A stretch of DNA of 55,554 bases from Fibrobacterota bacterium (GTDB lineage: Bacteria; Fibrobacterota; Chitinivibrionia; Chitinivibrionales; Chitinispirillaceae). Positions within the stretch are counted from its first letter, which is position 1. Every line of letters starts with the position of its first letter. Both the position numbers and the translations under genes were made by a program. Under the pieces are notes generated by a model. It was given only the letters and a program-made list of their open reading frames with translations, did no database searches and was not told where the DNA came from. This document shows, piece after piece, positions 51,490 to 55,554 of the stretch. The stretch is from positions 1-55,554 of the forward strand of contig JAEZKC010000139.1 of assembly GCA_023436205.1 (NCBI GenBank), read 5' to 3'.

Positions 51490-52887
51490 ATGGAAGCAAA
51501 AGCCAACAAAACAGAGTCGATTTTTTCTTTGCCGCTGCTCTCGGAAAACCTTGTTGACCAGCACGCCTATCACGAATGCCCCTGGGAACCGGTGATTCGC
51601 ACCGATTTTCTCAAACTTATTTATTGCGGTACACTTCTCTCCTTCCCTCGTTCGAAAGTCAGATCATTCTGGGCAAAACACCCGCTCTCATTGGGGCACA
51701 AATCGTTTTCTGATACAGAATTACTCAATTTTTTCTGGAACAGCAGCTCCAATGTGCCTATCAGCTACATTTCAGAAGTACTTGGTGATCTGGAGTTTGC
51801 ACTTAGTTCCTCAAACATTTCAGCGGATCTCTTTCTCAGGAGATTATACGACCACGTTGGCTCCGGGTCCTTTCTTCCGACCAAAAAGCTGTTGAGCATC
51901 TCAAAACATCTCATCGAAAGCTTCGTGCGCAGCATCGATCTGCGCACTCATTTACTGCGAAACCTGCATGAAGTAAATCGCTACTTCGCTCCTGATACCC
52001 CTCATTCGTTGAATTCGCTTAAAGAAATGGATGGACTGATCAGGGCAGTAATGATTCTTATCCCGGATCGACTATTTCGTAATCGCTACCCTGGGCTCGA
52101 CCCCTTCACCTGGATAGTGAGCACGGTAAAAAATGCGCCTGCAAATCTTGGTCTGGAACCATTTGAGCGAGTCAGTATGCTCAGCGACAATCGGCATATA
52201 GACGAAATCCTTGCCAATGGAGAAGACCTACAGCTGATTGACAGCTGTTTCCTAATAAACGGAGAGGAATACGGGCAGATCACCTCATTTACGGATTTTT
52301 GCAAGAGAAATGCAATTAAACCAGGACATTTTGGTTTTGAAACCTGCAGCGTTCTTGAAATAACCCGAGATTACATCTGCCCCGTCAGAAAGCGTACGGT
52401 TCTCCATAAAGGGTGCTGCTACGGTGCTCCAGTCTACTTTTATTCGGTGAGTTACAAGAAAAGTCATCAGAAAAAAGGGTTTCTTCAGAAAGCCATCGAA
52501 AACACTCAGAAAGAGAAACAGTCTTGGGTAGAATTGGAAAGAATGCATCAGGAAGCCATAAAAACAGAAGAGTTATGCTTTGTTTTTGATAAGAAAGAAC
52601 AGGCGATTTCCGTAAACCACAAATACCTGGTAAAAGGAATTCCAGCCCGCATTCTTTCAAGAATGATAAGTCAATTTGTTGATGGGAGCAGATCTGCTTT
52701 CAGCTACAGCGAATTCCTGCACGATCGTGAAGTTATTACGGAGCCGTCTAATCCAAACCTGGCCATACGGTTCAGCAGAATTGTATCCATTCTCGATAAG
52801 AAACTGCCGCAATTTTCATTGATTAAAGCTGGGCGCGGAAAACTGGCAGTCAAAACTCACTGCGCAATTAAATTTGTAGAGAGATAA
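51490..52887 (+). CDS. Hypothetical protein with possible winged-helix C-terminus (465 residues)
   Basis: The family is not recognised. No signal peptide or membrane helix. Cys are clustered in the middle (ICPVRKRTVLHKGCCYGAPVY). The last 90 residues (LVKGIPARILSRMISQFVDG to the end) have the helix-helix-wing spacing of a winged-helix domain, with RFSRIVSILDKKLPQFSLI as a possible recognition segment. If so, it may be a DNA-binding regulator. It stands alone between divergent and convergent neighbours. Treat the fold suggestion as tentative. Confidence 0.75.
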   Translation: MEAKANKTESIFSLPLLSENLVDQHAYHECPWEPVIRTDFLKLIYCGTLLSFPRSKVRSFWAKHPLSLGHKSFSDTELLNFFWNSSSNVPISYISEVLGDLEFALSSSNISADLFLRRLYDHVGSGSFLPTKKLLSISKHLIESFVRSIDLRTHLLRNLHEVNRYFAPDTPHSLNSLKEMDGLIRAVMILIPDRLFRNRYPGLDPFTWIVSTVKNAPANLGLEPFERVSMLSDNRHIDEILANGEDLQLIDSCFLINGEEYGQITSFTDFCKRNAIKPGHFGFETCSVLEITRDYICPVRKRTVLHKGCCYGAPVYFYSVSYKKSHQKKGFLQKAIENTQKEKQSWVELERMHQEAIKTEELCFVFDKKEQAISVNHKYLVKGIPARILSRMISQFVDGSRSAFSYSEFLHDREVITEPSNPNLAIRFSRIVSILDKKLPQFSLIKAGRGKLAVKTHCAIKFVER

Positions 52888-52969
52888 TCCTTCAGAACAG
52901 AATCCAGATTTTGACTATTACCAGGTTTCTTATCGATTCTCATAATGATAGAATGCATGGAAAGATCTC

Positions 52970-54190
52970 TCACCAGATCCTCACTGTACCAAAAACACCA
53001 TCATACCCACTCTCGAGTTGCACCTGTTTATTTCTCAGACGATCGATTGCTTCGGCAACCCGGGGTTCCTCTTTGGAAATCTGTTCCACAGGAACATCAA
53101 GCAGAATGGAAAATTCACTTCCCAGAGCAAGCAGCAGTTTTTCATAGCAGTTTGCAACCTTTTTACTGGACTGTCCCGTTCCGATCACCTCCGAAATGAG
53201 ACTTTTTAGAGAGGTCAGTGAATAAAATGGTTTTCTGTTTTGTGTGGAAGAGATTTCTTCTGAATCAGCCAATTCACAAACTCGACTAAGCACCCCAACG
53301 GTGACTTTCTTTCCGCAAACCGGACAGAGCCCGTCATGAGATCGAGTAGTTTGGGGATCCCAACGAACGCCACAGGTTCTGTGTCCGTCAAGATGATATT
53401 TGCCCTCTTCGGGGAAGTATTCCACGGTTCCCCAGAGCCCATCTTTATTTTTAAGAGCATTCACCATGGAAGAGAAATCCATATTGGTATCAAAGATGGT
53501 TGCTTCCCGTCCAAGGTTTTCGGGCGAATGGGCATCAGAGCTTGAAATGAGAGAATAGCGGTCCAGAAACGAACATTTCCAATTCATGGCCGGATCTGAA
53601 GAAAGCCCTGTTTCGGCGGCAAAGACATGAGATGCCAAATCTCTATAGCACTCATCAATGTTGTTAAAGCCGGATTTGGATCCGAGCACTGAAAACCAGG
53701 GGGTCCAGATATGTGCAGGAAACAGAAATGCATCATTACCAGCTTGAAGAACTATTTCCAGAAGATCTCGTGAGTCAAGACCAAGAATGGGCCTTCCATC
53801 AGACGTAATATTTCCTATTTTTCCCAGCTCTTTCTGGATTTGTTTCATGGTGGCGAAATCGGGAGCAGCGATGACATTGTGTACCTTGCGTACTTTCCCC
53901 TGGGCCTTATAAATACAACTGATCTCGGCAGTGAGCATGAAAAGAACCTCACCACTCCAATTCATTGATTCAGAATTACGAAGCTCATTTTTCAACCTGT
54001 AGAGTCCACTCCCGGTATCATCGAGAGAACTTTCGAGCTCCGCCATCCATTTTGGATGCACACTGTCTCCTGTCCCCACTACTGTAATGCCCTTTTTGCG
54101 GGCCCACAGTTCCAACATAGGAGGAGTAAGCTGAGAGCTTGTGGCCATGGAAAATCGGGAATGAATATGTAGATCTGCAATGAATTTCAT
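52970..54190 (-). CDS. Endonuclease Q family protein (PHP domain)
   Basis: 406 residues from the ATG at 54190. It begins FIADLHIHSRFS, the PHP metal-binding start. TAEISCIYKAQGKVRKVHN, HIWTPWFSVLGSKSGF and SSSDAHSPENLGRE supply further His/Asp/Glu ligands. A Cys4 zinc site follows at CGVRWDP...CPVCGKK. This block order is that of endonuclease Q, which cuts DNA 5' to deaminated bases such as hypoxanthine, uracil and xanthine. EndoQ is known mainly from Thermococcales and some bacteria. It is convergent with the 51490 gene. Confidence 0.85.
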   Translation of the reverse strand: MKFIADLHIHSRFSMATSSQLTPPMLELWARKKGITVVGTGDSVHPKWMAELESSLDDTGSGLYRLKNELRNSESMNWSGEVLFMLTAEISCIYKAQGKVRKVHNVIAAPDFATMKQIQKELGKIGNITSDGRPILGLDSRDLLEIVLQAGNDAFLFPAHIWTPWFSVLGSKSGFNNIDECYRDLASHVFAAETGLSSDPAMNWKCSFLDRYSLISSSDAHSPENLGREATIFDTNMDFSSMVNALKNKDGLWGTVEYFPEEGKYHLDGHRTCGVRWDPQTTRSHDGLCPVCGKKVTVGVLSRVCELADSEEISSTQNRKPFYSLTSLKSLISEVIGTGQSSKKVANCYEKLLLALGSEFSILLDVPVEQISKEEPRVAEAIDRLRNKQVQLESGYDGVFGTVRIW

Positions 54191-54276
54191 AATGTTTCTA
54201 CTAAATAACACCAAAATCGATTGTTTTGATCTCCATCTAAAATTTTAGAGGAGATCCCGTTGCAAGAAATAAAAAC

Positions 54277-54918
54277 TTATTTTCCAGGTTCTTCTCCCGT
54301 TTTACAGCTCTCACCCAGAGACCAAAGAGTATCCTTTTCAACGATAAGATCGAGTTTAACGCCATCCTTTGTATCTTCCCACTTAGTAAGGAATTTGGCC
54401 TTGAAATAACCATCCTGAGTAAGATAGGAATCGATCTGTTCCTCAAAAGGCGTGCGGGAGATATTGCGGTTGAGTACATATACGTAGGAAGGATGCCTGA
54501 AATTTCGGGAGAGTCTTTTTTCAAGGGCATAGTCCCCATGAGCGTTTTTGTAAACCTCTATGGTAGTATTGCGCCGTAGCTCATTGTGCGAGGACCCAGC
54601 CATAAGCCAGGCGCTATTCGTATAAAAGAAGAAAACGGTGAAGGAGATTGTCACTAGCGCTGCCCAGATTTTTTTGCGTGTTTTCAGAAGATTGAAAAAG
54701 AATTCCGTAATAATTACCTGTACAGAAAAGAACATGACATTGTCAATCAATTCTGAACGAAAGGATACCTTGAACAGATCCAGAAAAAAGGCTGCAGCAA
54801 GTATCAGAACATATACTGTATAGCGAATTTTTTTATATGGAACCCATCTGTTGAGACAAAAACTCAGCGGAATGATAAAGACAGGAAATAACCATTCGAT
54901 GTATAAAGCTGCATTCAT
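54277..54918 (-). CDS. Hypothetical membrane protein
   Basis: 213 residues from the ATG at 54918, which has GGGAGA upstream. Four hydrophobic segments lie in the first 120 residues, then a soluble C-terminal domain of about 95 residues (from SSHNELRRN). Family not recognised. It begins 10 bases after the stop of the 107-residue membrane protein gene, so the two are probably co-transcribed. Confidence 0.65.
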   Translation of the reverse strand: MNAALYIEWLFPVFIIPLSFCLNRWVPYKKIRYTVYVLILAAAFFLDLFKVSFRSELIDNVMFFSVQVIITEFFFNLLKTRKKIWAALVTISFTVFFFYTNSAWLMAGSSHNELRRNTTIEVYKNAHGDYALEKRLSRNFRHPSYVYVLNRNISRTPFEEQIDSYLTQDGYFKAKFLTKWEDTKDGVKLDLIVEKDTLWSLGESCKTGEEPGK

Positions 54919-54928
54919 TACATTCTCC

Positions 54929-55252
54929 CTATTTACCAAAAAGAAGTGAATTACCGGAATAGAATGCACCAGTGACGCAGGCTGTTAACTCGGCTACATG
55001 TCCCGGTATTCGCATGAACTTATGGAAGATTAAAGCCAAATCTCGAATCAGAAAATGTAGAACGGTGATCAGTACCGAAAAGAAGATGATTATTACGGCC
55101 GATATTTTGAAAATGAAGAGTGCTAAAAGAAGCTGAAGCCCTGTTTCCCAGCCCATACCTCTCGAATTAGCTCTTTTCCAGTTAGCTGAGAGCAAAGAAG
55201 CCGACGCAGTAAAGATGAATTTAACGCAGAAGCTGACGAGAAGATTATGCAC
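54929..55252 (-). CDS. Small hypothetical membrane protein, start uncertain
   Basis: Up to 107 residues from a GTG at 55252 that has no clear binding site. An internal ATG (GMGWETG, about residue 33) is an alternative, but its GAGAGG is too close. One strong hydrophobic segment (LLLALFIFKISAVIIIFFSV) is followed by a second amphipathic stretch. Family not recognised; the tight spacing to the next gene supports it being real. Confidence 0.4.
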   Translation of the reverse strand: MHNLLVSFCVKFIFTASASLLSANWKRANSRGMGWETGLQLLLALFIFKISAVIIIFFSVLITVLHFLIRDLALIFHKFMRIPGHVAELTACVTGAFYSGNSLLFGK

Positions 55253-55366
55253 TGGTTACAACCTGTTTAGTCCCACTTTTTTACAGCATTGAAAAGTATA
55301 TTATGCCAGCCGAGAGAACATGCAGTATTAGAGTGGTTAAGCGCTGTTCTCTGATCTTTTGGGCTC

Positions 55367-55450
55367 GTGATTGATAAACTCTGATGACTATTTTTGACAG
55401 TATCCCAAAGCGGGTTGAAGACCGGTGACCTACAAGGCGTCTTCGCCGTT
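55367..55450 (+). repeat. 85-bp dispersed intergenic element, copy B
   Basis: Partner of 39826-39910: the same 5' block GTGATTGATA-ACTCTGATGACTAT and 3' block AAGGCGTCTTCGCCGTT with an unrelated middle. It lies in the 302-base gene-free right end of the window. Confidence 0.6.
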
Positions 55451-55466
55451 GAAAAGAAGATCATAT

Positions 55467-55508
55467 TTCGACTTCGGAAGACCTGCGCTTCCTACGATAG
55501 GAATCGAA
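55467..55508. repeat. REP-like palindromic repeat, copy B
   Basis: TTCGACTTCGG...GACCT-CGCT matches the left half of 45322-45368, and TCGAA closes the inverted repeat. It contains an inner TCCTACGATAGGA hairpin. It is 16 bases after the 85-bp element. Confidence 0.4.
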
Positions 55509-55554
55509 GGACAGGCAACGTAAGCGGAACAGTTCTGACCTCTGGCTTCTGACC

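Overview
The window looks like part of a Gram-negative bacterial chromosome from the Fibrobacterota, probably the Chitinivibrionia/Chitinispirillum side. The main pointer is a 1559-residue secreted protein that opens with a fibro-slime domain. It is supported by a secretin-based type IV pilus locus, outer-membrane beta-barrel proteins and mid-40s percent GC judged by eye. The taxonomic placement is an inference. No rRNA operon, CRISPR array, complete insertion sequence or prophage was seen.

Layout. 1-4043 (minus) is the first 1347 residues of a giant RHS protein with the teneurin order of domains (TTR-like, NHL propeller, YD repeats); it runs off the left edge. 4.4-12 kb is a mixed stretch: an unrecognised helical protein, a repeat-rich spacer, a CPBP protease, a GNAT acetyltransferase, a PAS histidine kinase, a DUF2721 membrane protein, a frameshifted outer-membrane pseudogene, a secreted hypothetical protein and tRNA-Pro(GGG). 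12.1-17.2 kb (minus) is a tandem duplication of a three-gene module: TetR regulator, 66-residue membrane protein and sodium:solute symporter. The protein lengths are identical in both copies and the start codons overlap in the same way.

17.4-31.5 kb is a nearly complete type IV pilus locus: an outer-membrane protein, pilC, two prepilins, pseudopilins of the PilV, PilW and PilX types, pilM, pilN, pilO, pilP, pilQ, pilT and pilB, followed by a convergent second pilT/pilU gene. No prepilin peptidase is in the window. The PilB-type ATPase carries an extra receiver-like N-terminal domain before its MshEN domain. 31.6-34.7 kb (minus) holds a copper-type P1B ATPase and a ThiF-like enzyme. 34.9-39.6 kb is the fibro-slime protein.

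40.1-43.3 kb carries metF, a GAF-ANTAR RNA-binding regulator and gdhA. Between the ANTAR gene and gdhA the sequence folds as two adjacent hexaloop hairpins, and the second shares bases with an intrinsic terminator. This is the layout expected of an ANTAR antitermination leader, so the regulator next door probably controls glutamate dehydrogenase by antitermination. It is the most interesting signal in the window.

43.3-55.5 kb holds a Yip1-like membrane protein, a TPR protein, a PspA / NfeD-like / flotillin membrane-maintenance operon, tRNA-Gln(CTG) and tRNA-Glu(CTC), a lipoprotein, a cation:proton antiporter, an unrecognised 465-residue protein, an endonuclease Q family protein and small membrane proteins. 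Two short dispersed intergenic repeats, an 85-bp element and a REP-like palindrome, each occur twice and lie side by side at the right edge.
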